This document shows positions 40,265 to 48,028 of a stretch of DNA of 64,000 nt, in pieces. The notes under the pieces were generated by a model. That model made no database searches. It was not told the origin of the DNA and worked only from the letters and a program-made list of their open reading frames with translations. The stretch comes from an uncultured Collinsella sp. Its GTDB lineage: Bacteria > Actinomycetota > Coriobacteriia > Coriobacteriales > Coriobacteriaceae. The stretch spans positions 22,681 to 86,680 of the forward strand of contig CAUEQD010000010.1 of the NCBI GenBank assembly GCA_959019945.1, in the 5' to 3' direction. The position numbers and the translations under genes were made by a program. Numbering within the stretch: position 1 is the stretch's first letter; each line of letters begins with the position of its first letter.

Positions 40265-40395
40265 GAAGGCCGTACGGGCTAACCCCTGAAAACAATCCGC
40301 AGACCAGAAACGCCCCCGTTCGTAGCTCCGAAGGAGCAGAACGGGGGCGTTTCATTGGTCGAGGACGTTTTCAGGGGTTAGCCCGTACGGCCTTC
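40265..40395. repeat. 131-base multilevel inverted repeat
   Basis: 29-bp outer arms (40265-40293 and 40367-40395) match perfectly. Inside are GACCA/TGGTC, then a perfect 15-bp stem GAAACGCCCCCGTTC/GAACGGGGGCGTTTC, and at the tip GCTCC/GGAGC. The whole can fold into one long hairpin. It lies between convergent ack and pta and ends 15 bases from the pta stop, so two-way termination is likely. The stretch 40120-40260 before it holds nothing I recognise. Confidence 0.75.
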
Positions 40396-40410
40396 GGGCG
40401 AGTGCGTACG

Positions 40411-41391
40411 CTACTCAGCCATCTGAGCCTGGACGGCGGTGATGGCCACGACACCCACGATGTCGTCGGCAGAGCAGCCGCGCGACAGGTCGTTGACCGG
40501 CTTGGCGATGCCCTGCAGGATGGGGCCGTAGGCGTTAGCGCCAGCGAAGCGCTGGACCAGCTTGTAGCCGATGTTGCCTGCCTCGAGGTCGGGGAACACG
40601 AGCACGTTGGCCTTACCGGCGACAGAGGAGCCGGGAGCCTTGAGCTGGGCGACGGTGGGGACGATAGCGGCATCGAGCTGCAGGTCGCCGTCGATGGCGA
40701 GCTCGGGAGCCTTCTCCTTGCAGAACTTCACGGCCTCCTGGACCTTCTTGGCGACCTCGCCGCCGGCGGAGCCCATGGTGGAGTAGGAGAGCATGGCCAC
40801 GTGCGGCTCAACGTTGCCCATGAAGGTGGACCAGGAATGAGCGGAGGCGATGGCGATCTCGGAGAGCTCGTCGGAGGACGGGTTGATGTTGAGGCCGCAG
40901 TCGGCGAAGATCAGCGTGCCGTCGGTGCCGAACTGCGGAGTGTCGGTGCACATCACGAAGAAGGCCGACACCAGCTTGGTGCCCGGGGCGGTCTTGAGGA
41001 TCTGCAGTGCGGGGCGCAGCGTGTCGGCGGTGGAGTGGCAGGCGCCGGAGACCAGGCCGTCGGCGTCGCCCATCTTGACCATCATGGTGCCAAAGTAGGT
41101 AGCATCCATCACCTGGGCGCGAGCCTGCTCGATGGTGACGCCCTTCTTGGCGCGGAGCTCGGCAAACTTCTGCGCGTACTCCTCGTGCTTCTCGGCATTG
41201 CGCGGGTCGATGACGGTAGCGCCGGGAACGTTGATCTCGTCGGGGTTGCCCAGGATGACGATCTTTGCCAGGCCCTCCTCGATGATCTTGGTAGCTGCGA
41301 CGATGGTGCGCGGATCCTCGCCCTCGGGCAGGACGATCGTCTTAAGGTCGGCCTTGGCGGCAGACTTCATACGGTTAAGGAAATCGCTCAT
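40411..41391 (-). CDS. pta: Phosphate acetyltransferase
   Basis: Converts acetyl-CoA and phosphate to acetyl phosphate, the substrate of acetate kinase. The 326-residue protein is the short, single-domain Pta type. LKTIVLPEGEDPRTI at the N-terminus, DGLVSGACHSTADTLRPALQ and LVFPDLEAGNIGYKLVQRF are typical. AAGGAGTAAC precedes the ATG. Convergent with the acetate kinase genes. Confidence 0.95.
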   Translation of the reverse strand: MSDFLNRMKSAAKADLKTIVLPEGEDPRTIVAATKIIEEGLAKIVILGNPDEINVPGATVIDPRNAEKHEEYAQKFAELRAKKGVTIEQARAQVMDATYFGTMMVKMGDADGLVSGACHSTADTLRPALQILKTAPGTKLVSAFFVMCTDTPQFGTDGTLIFADCGLNINPSSDELSEIAIASAHSWSTFMGNVEPHVAMLSYSTMGSAGGEVAKKVQEAVKFCKEKAPELAIDGDLQLDAAIVPTVAQLKAPGSSVAGKANVLVFPDLEAGNIGYKLVQRFAGANAYGPILQGIAKPVNDLSRGCSADDIVGVVAITAVQAQMAE

Positions 41392-41444
41392 GTTACTCCT
41401 TACAAGCGTTTCGCTAAGCTCCAGGCGCCTGACTGCACACGAAT

Positions 41445-41465
41445 AAACCCGCTGCTAGCGGGTTT
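41445..41465. terminator. Hairpin between divergent pta and glf
   Basis: AAACCCGCT and AGCGGGTTT form a 9-bp stem with a 3-base loop, 54 bases upstream of pta. A terminator between divergent genes is unexpected; it may be a leader attenuator of pta. Confidence 0.5.
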
Positions 41466-41538
41466 ACCTTTCAATAATGTACGCCGCGGTGCTTGAGCTT
41501 TCCTTGTGTGGCAAGCTCATTATAGGACGCATTAGCGC

Positions 41539-41579
41539 TATAATCGCTCTGATAAATATGTCTCGAAGAATGTTCGAGA
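41539..41579 (+). promoter_or_regulatory. glf promoter with operator-like repeat
   Basis: TATAAT at 41539-41544 is followed by TCTCGAA (41561-41567) and TTCGAGA (41573-41579), a perfect inverted repeat placed where a repressor would block transcription. Confidence 0.5.
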
Positions 41580-41622
41580 AAAGCCCAGCTAACGAGCCCG
41601 TGGCTTTTGACAAGGAGTATCG

Positions 41623-42825
41623 ATGCAGATTACCTCAGGCCTGCCTGAAGGCTTTAACGCCGGCGCATATGACATGATTGTCGTCGGTGCCGGATATGCC
41701 GGTGCCGTTTGTGCCCGCCGTCTCGCCGAGACCATCGGCTATCGTGTTGCCGTTTTGGAGCGCCGTAGCCACATTGCGGGCAATGCCTATGACTGCACTG
41801 ACGAGGCCGGAATCCTGATCCACGAGTACGGTCCGCATATCTATCACACCTTTAACGAGCGCGTGCACAATTTCCTGTCGCGCTTTACCAAGTGGACGGA
41901 TTATCAGCACAAGGTGCTCGCCAACATCAACGGCACCCTTATGCCCGTGCCCTTCAACCACGCGAGTCTCAAGCTCGCCTTTGGTGACGAGCGCGGCGAG
42001 GAGCTGTATCAGAAGCTCGTGGAGACCTTTGGCAAGGATGTCAAGGTGCCCATTATGGAGCTGCGTAAGAAGAACGACCCCGACTTGGCCGAGGTCGCTG
42101 ATTACGTCTACGAGAACGTCTTTTTGCATTACACCATGAAGCAGTGGGGCCAGACGCCCGACCAGATTGATCCCTCGATCACCGGCCGTGTTCCCGTCTT
42201 TGTGGGCGATGATGACCGCTACTTCCCGCAGGCTCCCTTCCAGGGCATGCCGCAGGACGGCTATACCGCGCTGTTTGAGCATATGCTCGACCACGATCTG
42301 ATTGATGTGTTCTGCGACGTGGACGCCCGCGACCTCTTCGAGATCGACGAGACCACCGTCAAGATCGACGGTAAGGTCTATGGCGGCGAGATCGTCTACA
42401 CCGGTCCGCTCGACGAGCTGTTCAATCTCGACCTGGGCGCCCTGCCGTACCGTACGCTCGACATGAAGTTCGAGACGCTCGATATGGATCAGTTCCAGCC
42501 CGTGGGCACCGTCAACTACACCACGAGCGAGGATTACACGCGCATCACCGAGTTCAAGAATATGACTGGCCAGGTCCTGCCCGGCAAGACCACCATCATG
42601 AAGGAATACTCCAAGGCCTATACGCCCGGCTCGGGTGAGACGCCGTACTACGCCATTCTTGAGCCCGAGAACCGTGAGCTCTATGAGCGCTATCTTGAGC
42701 GCGTCCAGAACCTGACGAACTTCCACCCGGTGGGTCGTCTGGCCGAGTATCGTTACTACGATATGGACGCTGTGACCAATTCCGCCCTCGATCTTTCGGA
42801 TGAGATTATCGCCTGCCATGCATAA
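41623..42825 (+). CDS. glf: UDP-galactopyranose mutase
   Basis: FAD enzyme making UDP-galactofuranose for cell-surface glycans, 400 residues. The dinucleotide site VVGAGYAGAVCARRLAE, the HIAGNAYDC and HEYGPHIYHT blocks, and RYFPQAPFQGMPQDGYT are family features. AAGGAGTATCG precedes the ATG. It overlaps the next gene, a glycosyltransferase, by 8 bases, so the pair acts in galactofuranose-containing glycan synthesis (inference). Confidence 0.95.
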   Translation: MQITSGLPEGFNAGAYDMIVVGAGYAGAVCARRLAETIGYRVAVLERRSHIAGNAYDCTDEAGILIHEYGPHIYHTFNERVHNFLSRFTKWTDYQHKVLANINGTLMPVPFNHASLKLAFGDERGEELYQKLVETFGKDVKVPIMELRKKNDPDLAEVADYVYENVFLHYTMKQWGQTPDQIDPSITGRVPVFVGDDDRYFPQAPFQGMPQDGYTALFEHMLDHDLIDVFCDVDARDLFEIDETTVKIDGKVYGGEIVYTGPLDELFNLDLGALPYRTLDMKFETLDMDQFQPVGTVNYTTSEDYTRITEFKNMTGQVLPGKTTIMKEYSKAYTPGSGETPYYAILEPENRELYERYLERVQNLTNFHPVGRLAEYRYYDMDAVTNSALDLSDEIIACHA

Positions 42826-43849
42826 AGTCATAACATTCGGTATTCCCTCGTATAACGCCGCCAAGGACATGGACCATTGCATCACCTCTATCTTGGAGGG
42901 GAGCAATTACGCCACCGATATCGAGATTATCGTGGTGGACGACGGCTCCAAGGACGAGACGGCCGCCAAGGCCGACGAGTGGGAGGCCCGTTACCCTGGA
43001 ATCATCCGCGCGGTGCACCAGGAGAACGGCGGTCACGGTATTGCCGTCCTTTCGGGTCTGCGCGAGGCGCAGGGCACCTACTACAAGGTTGTTGATTCGG
43101 ACGACTGGCTTGACGGTGCTGCCCTTTCGACCATGCTGTCGATTCTGCGTGGCTTTGAAGAGCGCGACCAGCGCGTTGACCTGTTTATCTCGAACTACGT
43201 GTACGAGAAGGTTTACGAGGGCACGCATACCGCTATTGGCTACAAATTTGCCCTGCCGCGCAAAAAGATCTTTTCTTGGGATCAGATCGGTCATTTCCGC
43301 CTGGACCAGAACCTACTCATGCACAGCCTGTGCTATCGCACGGATGTGCTGCGCGAGTCCAACCTTCCCATGCCGCCGCACACGTTCTATGTGGACAACA
43401 TCTACGCCTACGTGCCGCTGCCGCGTTGCAAGACCATGTACTACGCCGACATCGACCTCTACCGCTACTTTATCGGTCGCGAGGGCCAGAGTGTCAACGA
43501 GGCCACGATGGTCAAGCGTCTGGACCAGCAGTTCCGTGTTACGCGTATCATGATGGAGTCGTACCACCTGTACAGCGATGTCGAGTCGTCACGCCTACGT
43601 TCGTACATGATGGGCTACTTCACCATGATGATGGCGATCTGCTCGGTGCTCACCAAGCTTTCCGAGGAAGATTGCGCCGACGAGCGCCTAAAGACGCTGT
43701 GGAATGATTTGAAGGCCTACGACGAGCGCATGTATCGTCGTGCCCGCTACGGCGTGGTCGGGTTCTTCACCAATCTGCGCGGACGGGCCGGAGACAAAAC
43801 CACACTCGGCCTATACCGTCTTGCCTCAAAGATCTTCAAATTCAACTAG
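42818..43849 (+). CDS. Family 2 glycosyltransferase
   Basis: A 343-residue GT-A fold glycosyltransferase. ITFGIPSYNAAKDMDHCI and IEIIVVDDGSKDET open the protein and the metal-binding DxD sits in VVDSDDWLD. The C-terminus ends LASKIFKFN. The start overlaps the end of glf, so expression is coupled; a galactofuranosyl or related transferase role is possible. A copy of its last codons lies downstream on the opposite strand at 44017. Confidence 0.88.
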   Translation: MHKVITFGIPSYNAAKDMDHCITSILEGSNYATDIEIIVVDDGSKDETAAKADEWEARYPGIIRAVHQENGGHGIAVLSGLREAQGTYYKVVDSDDWLDGAALSTMLSILRGFEERDQRVDLFISNYVYEKVYEGTHTAIGYKFALPRKKIFSWDQIGHFRLDQNLLMHSLCYRTDVLRESNLPMPPHTFYVDNIYAYVPLPRCKTMYYADIDLYRYFIGREGQSVNEATMVKRLDQQFRVTRIMMESYHLYSDVESSRLRSYMMGYFTMMMAICSVLTKLSEEDCADERLKTLWNDLKAYDERMYRRARYGVVGFFTNLRGRAGDKTTLGLYRLASKIFKFN

Positions 43850-43884
43850 CTGCTGAGTAATCGCTGCTGATAGGTTGACTGGGT

Positions 43885-43988
43885 CCCTTGGCCTTTAGTT
43901 TGCTACTGCGAACAGTCCTGCTCGCACGGAAAGCACATTTAGTGCTTTCCGGCTCGTGCGGAACTTGTATCAAACTAAAGGCCAAGGG
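43885..43988 (+). repeat. Nested inverted-repeat element, family B, copy 1
   Basis: 17-bp perfect arms (43886-43902 and 43971-43987) flank a conserved core with CAGTCCTG, an inner hairpin GGAAAGCAC/GTGCTTTCC and GGCTCGTGCGGAACT. The core matches the element at 44086 read on the other strand, while the arms are unrelated. Confidence 0.75.
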
Positions 43989-44016
43989 GCCTCTGCTATA
44001 AGAATCGATTGTCAGG

Positions 44017-44055
44017 TTATTTGAATTTGAAGATCTTCGACGCGCGGTACACAGG
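44017..44055 (-). pseudogene. Remnant of a glycosyltransferase C-terminus
   Basis: Read on the minus strand, these bases encode VYRASKIFKFK and a stop, very close to the last residues (LYRLASKIFKFN) of the plus-strand glycosyltransferase; AGATCTTCAAATTCAA is identical in both. The upstream part of the putative second gene is missing. It looks like the end of a deleted paralog caught between two hairpin elements. Confidence 0.65.
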
Positions 44056-44085
44056 GGCCTGGGCTGAAAAGAATCTGGTTGGTAG

Positions 44086-44208
44086 GTTGCCCGGTGGGGC
44101 TTGGTTATGTTTGTCGCGAGTTCCGCACGAGCCGAAGAGCACTTAATGTGCTCTTCGTGCGAGCCAGGACTGTAGAGCAGCAAACATAACCAAGCCCCAC
44201 CGGGCAAC
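44086..44208 (-). repeat. Nested inverted-repeat element, family B, copy 2
   Basis: 28-bp perfect arms (44086-44113 and 44181-44208) flank the same core as the 43885 element, in opposite orientation. The inner stem here is GAAGAGCAC/GTGCTCTTC, so paired positions changed together relative to the first copy. Confidence 0.75.
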
Positions 44209-44220
44209 CGTCAGGTTAGG

Positions 44221-45222
44221 CTACTTCGCGGCGCCGGGGATGCCGTGGGAGGTTTTTGCGGTTTTGGCTCCGTTTACGATGGCGGTTTCCAGGGCCCTTA
44301 CGGCGAGCATGCCCAGCAGGTCTAGGGGAACGGCGGCGCTTGCCTGGGCGCCCAGTTTGCCGCTGGCGAGGGTGTAGATGGTGTCGCCGTCGTTGGTGGT
44401 GTGCGTGGGACGGATGGCGTGTGCGTAGGCGTCTGCGGCCATCTGGGAGACCTTGGTGGCTTGTGCCTTAGTGAGTTCCACGTTGGTGACGATGCAGCTG
44501 ATGGTGGTGTTGGTGCGGTCGAGCGGCATCTGCATGGATCCGGCGGCGGCAAAGGCTGCGAGTTCCATGTCGACGATTTGGTCGCTATCGGCTGCGGCGC
44601 GCATACCGGCGACCCACTCGCCGGTGAAGGGGTCGACAACGTTGCCGCAGGCGTTGACCGAGACCACGGCGCCCACCTTGATGGGGCCGAGCGCCACGGC
44701 GGCAGCGCCAAGGCCGGCCTTCATGCAGGTAGCGGGGCCCATGAGCTTACCCACGGTAGCGCCCGTGCCGGCGCCTACGTTGCCCTGTTCGAGCTTGGTG
44801 GGGGTGTTGTCGAGTGCTTCGCGCACGGCGGCGATGCCGGCCTCAATGTCGGGGCGAACGGTGGGGTTACCAAAGGCGAGGTCGAAGATACAGCTCGAGC
44901 ACACGATAGGCACCTGCGTGGGGCCGACGGGAAGGCCGATGCCGCGGCTCTCAAGCTCGCGAGCGACGCCGCTTGCAGCCTCGAGGCCAAAGGCCGATCC
45001 GCCCGAAAGGCAGACGGCGTGGACCTTGTCGACGGTGTTCTCGGGTCGCAGCAGGTCGGTCTCGCGCGAAGCGGGAGCACCGCCGCGAACGTCAACGCCG
45101 CCGGTGGCGCCCTCGGGTGCCACGATTACGGTGCAACCGGTGCCGGCCTCCTCGTCCGTATAGTTGCCATAGCAAAAGCCATCGACATCGCAGACGTCAA
45201 TGGCCTCGAGCAGTGTATCCAT
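44221..45222 (-). CDS. P1-family peptidase (DmpA/NylC-like)
   Basis: A 333-residue Ntn hydrolase of the P1 family (D-aminopeptidase DmpA, nylon-oligomer hydrolase NylC). Members cut themselves to expose an N-terminal Ser or Thr; the NTTISCIVTN segment (about residue 230) holds the likely Asn-Thr cleavage site. LSGGSAFGLEAASGV and GGVDVRGGAPASRETDLL are family blocks. It lacks a signal peptide. TAGGAG precedes the ATG. Probably cleaves peptides with unusual N-termini; substrate unknown. Confidence 0.87.
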   Translation of the reverse strand: MDTLLEAIDVCDVDGFCYGNYTDEEAGTGCTVIVAPEGATGGVDVRGGAPASRETDLLRPENTVDKVHAVCLSGGSAFGLEAASGVARELESRGIGLPVGPTQVPIVCSSCIFDLAFGNPTVRPDIEAGIAAVREALDNTPTKLEQGNVGAGTGATVGKLMGPATCMKAGLGAAAVALGPIKVGAVVSVNACGNVVDPFTGEWVAGMRAAADSDQIVDMELAAFAAAGSMQMPLDRTNTTISCIVTNVELTKAQATKVSQMAADAYAHAIRPTHTTNDGDTIYTLASGKLGAQASAAVPLDLLGMLAVRALETAIVNGAKTAKTSHGIPGAAK

Positions 45223-45323
45223 GTTTAACTCCTATCGGTTTTCCGCCGCGCCTTGTGCCCGGTCGGGATCCGTACGGTACGCCAAAATTGTAGGCGCTGG
45301 GGGATACCCAGCGCCAGATGCAA

Positions 45324-45905
45324 TTACGAGAGTTTTTGAATCGCGCGCGCGACGCGGGCGATGGGTAGGCCCACCACGTTATAGAAGTCGCCCGAAATAT
45401 CGTGCACGAGCATGCGGCCGCCTGTGCCCTGGATGCCGTAGGCGCCTGCCTTATCCATGGGCTCACCCGAGGCAACGTAGTGCTCGATCTGCTCGTCGGT
45501 GAGCTCGTAGAATGTCACGTCGGTCATATCGACAAACGACAGGCTCTCGGCGGCATGCGGGGCGGCCGTATCGCCTGCCTTAACGATGCAGACGCCGGTT
45601 GCGACCTGGTGCGTGCGGCCCGAAAGCTCACGGAGCATGGTGCGCGCCTCGCCCTCGGTTGCCGGCTTGCCCAAAATCTTGCCGTCGAAGGTGACGATGG
45701 TGTCGGCCGCGACCGTCAGCTCATTGGGCTCGGCATACTCGGCAGCAACGGCAGCCGCCTTGGCGCGTGCCAAGCGCTCGACAAGCGTGAGCGGGGCCTC
45801 GCCATCAAAGGGCGTTTCGTCGATATCCGCGGGAATCACGCGAATGTTGTAGCCTGCCTCGCGCATCAGCTCTATGCGGCGCGGTGATTGCGAAGCCAAA
45901 ATCAT
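45324..45905 (-). CDS. maf: Maf-family nucleotide pyrophosphatase
   Basis: A 193-residue Maf/YhdE protein that hydrolyses non-canonical or pyrimidine nucleoside triphosphates. LASQSPRRIELMREAG is the N-terminal signature and AADTIVTFDGKILGKP carries the catalytic Asp. Its ATG overlaps the upstream DJ-1/PfpI stop by four bases (ATGA), so the two are coupled. Confidence 0.92.
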   Translation of the reverse strand: MILASQSPRRIELMREAGYNIRVIPADIDETPFDGEAPLTLVERLARAKAAAVAAEYAEPNELTVAADTIVTFDGKILGKPATEGEARTMLRELSGRTHQVATGVCIVKAGDTAAPHAAESLSFVDMTDVTFYELTDEQIEHYVASGEPMDKAGAYGIQGTGGRMLVHDISGDFYNVVGLPIARVARAIQKLS

Positions 45906-46444
45906 AGTTGGATGCCCTCGGCGACCTTCTCGACAGCCTTGTCGCCGGCGATCGTGCGCAGCAGCTCAAGCGCAAAGGGGAGCGACTGGGCCATGCCGCT
46001 GGCGGTGATGATGTTGCCGTCTTGCGTAACCTTCTCGCCGGTATAGGCGCCCTCGGGGAAGCTTTTCTCAAAGCCAGGGAAGCACGTGGCGTGGCGCCCC
46101 TCGAGCAGGTCGAGCTCGCCCAGGATAAACGGGGCGGCGCAGATGGCGGCGACGTGCTTGGTCGCGGCGAACTCGCAGACCACGTCGCAGACGCGCTGAT
46201 CGGCGCGCAGGTTGGTGGCACCGGGCAGGCCGCCGGGCAGCACGACGCAGTCGTACTCGTCAAAGTTGATCTCATCAAAGAGCGCATCGCAGGTCACGGG
46301 GATCTGCAGCGAGCTTACGACCTCGCGCGTGGGCATAATCGAGACGAGCGTGGCGCGCACGCCGCCGCGACGCATGACATCGACCATGGTCAGGCATTCA
46401 ATCGTTTCAAAGCCATCGGCGGCAAGAACGGCAACGCTGGGCAT
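45902..46444 (-). CDS. DJ-1/PfpI family protein
   Basis: A 180-residue DJ-1/PfpI-superfamily protein. The nucleophile elbow AAICAAPFILG holds the conserved Cys (about residue 106), and ADGFETIE has the partner Glu. Relatives act as glyoxalases, chaperone-like proteins or amidase-like enzymes; the ThiJ/YajL subgroup fits by length. ATG 46444 follows AAAGGAACCC; the frame extends to 46510 without a good site. First gene of the unit with maf. Confidence 0.88.
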   Translation of the reverse strand: MPSVAVLAADGFETIECLTMVDVMRRGGVRATLVSIMPTREVVSSLQIPVTCDALFDEINFDEYDCVVLPGGLPGATNLRADQRVCDVVCEFAATKHVAAICAAPFILGELDLLEGRHATCFPGFEKSFPEGAYTGEKVTQDGNIITASGMAQSLPFALELLRTIAGDKAVEKVAEGIQL

Positions 46445-46533
46445 AAGGGTTCCTTTCATAGGGCGGCATACAATTAGCCGTCTTATACCCCGAAGACCCC
46501 CGCTTGCCACGCTCGATTTCCCAATGTTTAAAA

Positions 46534-46587
46534 GGGACGGGGATTAAATAATCATTCGGTACAAATTGATCATTTAATCCCCGTCCC
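46534..46587. repeat. GGGACGGGG-ended inverted repeat
   Basis: The arms GGGACGGGGATTAAAT... and ...ATTTAATCCCCGTCCC form a stem of about 21 bp with one mismatch. It lies between the rRNA methyltransferase and DJ-1 genes and is followed by A/T runs on both sides; a terminator role is likely. Confidence 0.65.
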
Positions 46588-46601
46588 AGAAAAATCATCA
46601 G

Positions 46602-47915
46602 CTAGTTGCGCCTAAGGTGGGCAACCGTCTCGCAGTGGAAGGTTTGTGGGAACAGATCGACTGGCGTGATCTTTACGGGGGAGAAGGTGCCTTCTTCGAC
46701 AAAGCGTTTGAGATCGCGCGCCAGGGTGGCCGGGTCGCAGCTCACATAGGCGACATCGCGAGCGCTTGTGCTGGCGATGAGGTCGATGGCCTCAGGCGCT
46801 AGGCCTGCACGCGGCGGGTCGACTACTAGGACATCGGCGTCCTGGTCGGGGAACTCGCGCACCGCGTCTCCGCCAATGACGTCGACGTTATCAAGCTTGT
46901 TGATTTCCAGGTTACGGCGTAGATCGCGCACGGCGGGGCCGTAGGCCTCGACGGCAGCGACAAAGTCGCAGCGGCGGGCGAGCGGCAGGGTAAAGGTGCC
47001 GGCACCGCAGTACAGGTCCACGGCAAGCTCGTCTTCCTGCGGATCGAGCGCCTCCATAACGAGCTCGATCAAAATCTCGGCGCCCTTGGTGTTGACTTGG
47101 AAAAACGATGGGGCGGACAGGCGCATCTGGCCGTCAGCGATGTTCTCGGTCCACGAGCCCTCACCGGCGAGCATCTCCACCTTAGAGACACGGCGGGCCT
47201 TCTTTTCGCCCTTGCTCATCACGCGCACGATGCTCGTGGGATGAGCGGCGTCCGCCAGCACACGGGAGACCTGCGAGCGCGGAAAAGAGCCTGTCGGCGT
47301 CCAGAGTGCGACCTCGAGTGCCTTGGTGCGGCGCGATGCGCGAATGCCCACGCGTTCGAGCCCCAAGTCATGGCTGCCGCTTAGATAGTTAAGTGCGCCG
47401 ACGACCGATTTGAGTGCCTTGGGGAAGCGTTTGTCGAACAACGGGCACGAATCGACGGTCACGATCTTGCGAGGATCGACACCGTGCATGCCAAGGCGCA
47501 CGCGACCGTTGACGACGGTCGGTTCGAGCTCGATTTTATTGCGGTAGCCCCAGTCGTCCTTGGTGTGGCAGATGGGCTGTACCAACTCATCGACCTGCTC
47601 AGGAGCGAACTTGCCGATGCGCTCGAGCGTGGAGCGCAGGTTTTGCTCCTTGGCGGCGAGCTGTGCCGTGCGTGAGAGATTGCCCCACGAGCAGCCGCCG
47701 CAGATGCCCACGAAGGGGCAGGGAGGCTGAATGCGATCGGGGCTTGGCTCCAGAATCTCGGTGGTGCGGGCGCGCATGAACGACTTGCCGTCCTGTACGA
47801 CCTCGGCCTCGACGATGTCGCCTGCCACGGCACCCTGCACAAAGACGGCCTTGCCGTTGTCGGCGTGCGCCAGCCCGTCGGCGCCGTAGGTCATCGATTC
47901 TATAGTGAGCTTCAT
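46602..47915 (-). CDS. 23S rRNA (uracil-C5)-methyltransferase, RlmD/RlmC type
   Basis: A 437-residue SAM-dependent methyltransferase of the TrmA/RumA group. An N-terminal TRAM-like domain is followed by a cysteine cluster CPFVGICGGCSWG for a 4Fe-4S centre. The methyltransferase domain has LAVDLYCGAGTFTLPLA (SAM binding), VVDPPRAGLAPE and the catalytic YVSCDPATLARDL. It methylates a uridine of 23S rRNA. ATG 47915 follows GGCAGGA; ATGs at 47930 and 47951 are less likely. Confidence 0.9.
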   Translation of the reverse strand: MKLTIESMTYGADGLAHADNGKAVFVQGAVAGDIVEAEVVQDGKSFMRARTTEILEPSPDRIQPPCPFVGICGGCSWGNLSRTAQLAAKEQNLRSTLERIGKFAPEQVDELVQPICHTKDDWGYRNKIELEPTVVNGRVRLGMHGVDPRKIVTVDSCPLFDKRFPKALKSVVGALNYLSGSHDLGLERVGIRASRRTKALEVALWTPTGSFPRSQVSRVLADAAHPTSIVRVMSKGEKKARRVSKVEMLAGEGSWTENIADGQMRLSAPSFFQVNTKGAEILIELVMEALDPQEDELAVDLYCGAGTFTLPLARRCDFVAAVEAYGPAVRDLRRNLEINKLDNVDVIGGDAVREFPDQDADVLVVDPPRAGLAPEAIDLIASTSARDVAYVSCDPATLARDLKRFVEEGTFSPVKITPVDLFPQTFHCETVAHLRRN

Positions 47916-47964
47916 ATTCCTGCCTGTCATTCGCGTTGTTGTTCGCACCATGGTAGCAGGGAAA

Positions 47965-48007
47965 AGCGCCCCGCATCCGAGGCTTTCCTCAAATGCGGGG
48001 CGCTTCT
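47965..48007 (-). terminator. GC-rich hairpin after the ppk gene
   Basis: AGCGCCCCGCAT and ATGCGGGGCGCT form a perfect outer stem with an inner GAGG/CCTC pair. It lies just beyond the polyphosphate kinase stop. Confidence 0.8.
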
Positions 48008-48028
48008 ACAAACTGCTTCTACAAACGA

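Noticed and set aside
43850..44220. CRISPR array
   Set aside because: Only two repeats, in opposite orientation and with nested pairing; no regular spacers and no cas genes.
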